DNA of 5,152 nt. Source: Lachnospiraceae bacterium. Lineage in GTDB: Bacteria > Bacillota > Clostridia > Lachnospirales > Lachnospiraceae. Made by a program: the position numbers and the translations under genes. Within the stretch, counting starts at the first letter, position 1. Each line of letters starts with the position of its first letter. The notes below the pieces were generated by a model. It searched no databases, was not told the origin of the DNA, and saw nothing but the letters and a program-made list of their open reading frames with translations. Where the stretch lies: assembly GCA_024697505.1 (NCBI GenBank), contig JAILFQ010000125.1, positions 1 through 5,152 on the forward strand, given 5' to 3'. Of this stretch, positions 5,105 to 5,152 are shown in pieces.

Positions 5105-5152
5105 GAAGCTTGATTCCCTGTAAAGCACTACACAAAGAGAGATTTATGACGA

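Larger units (their letters stand above)
4928..5152 (+). repeat. Tandem 63-bp array of terminator-like hairpins, continuing past the right edge
   Basis: Four in-phase units start at 4928, 4991, 5054 and 5117 (the last cut at 5152). Each has a left arm GCRCTACAC (4936, 4999, 5062, 5125). The three complete units have a 20-nt loop, the right arm GTGTAGTGC (4965, 5028, 5091) and at least five T residues. Units 2-4 also begin CCTGTAAA, so AAA/TTT lengthens the stem. The loop of units 2 and 4 is nearly the same (sharing GAGATTTATGACGA), while units 1 and 3 have different loops. No coding sequence is seen in the array. Confidence 0.9.

Overview
The window looks like chromosomal DNA of a low- to mid-GC anaerobic Firmicute, most likely of the Lachnospiraceae/Clostridia type. 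The reasons are strong AGGAGG-type ribosome binding sites, A/T-rich intergenic DNA, and a Gram-positive style feo operon of two small FeoA proteins, FeoB and a short Cys-rich FeoB-associated membrane protein. The genus is inference.

Left part, minus strand (about 3581 down to 1): a ferrous-iron uptake operon. In transcription order it holds feoA copy 1 (3388-3176), feoA copy 2 (3139-2918), feoB (2797-515), a terminator-like hairpin (498-461), a Cys-rich one-TM protein (437-219) and a heavy-metal-associated (HMA) domain protein that runs off the left edge (214-1). FeoB moves Fe(II) across the membrane, the FeoA proteins are its cytosolic SH3-like partners, and the last two small proteins are plausible metal-handling accessories. 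The hairpin may lower expression of the last two genes relative to feoB.

Middle (3389-3916): a 528-bp divergent intergenic region full of signals. Facing left there is a DtxR/IdeR-type iron box lying exactly in the 17-bp spacer of a predicted promoter. Next come six GTAAG elements spaced exactly 20 bp apart, with the iron box in phase as a seventh, variant member. A second promoter (TTGACA-17-TATATA) is built into the first two repeats. Facing right there is an extended -10 promoter followed by a leader of about 120 nt with three hairpins, the last being an intrinsic terminator 76 nt before the next gene's start codon.

Right part, plus strand: an aldo/keto reductase of the YghZ/L-glyceraldehyde-3-phosphate reductase type (3917-4906). 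It is followed by a tandem array of exact 63-bp units (4928 to the right edge), each built around a terminator-like hairpin with a T-run. The first unit serves as the gene's terminator.

The strongest candidates for something undescribed are the 20-bp-phased operator/leader array in front of feoA, the structured leader RNA of the reductase, and the 63-bp hairpin array.
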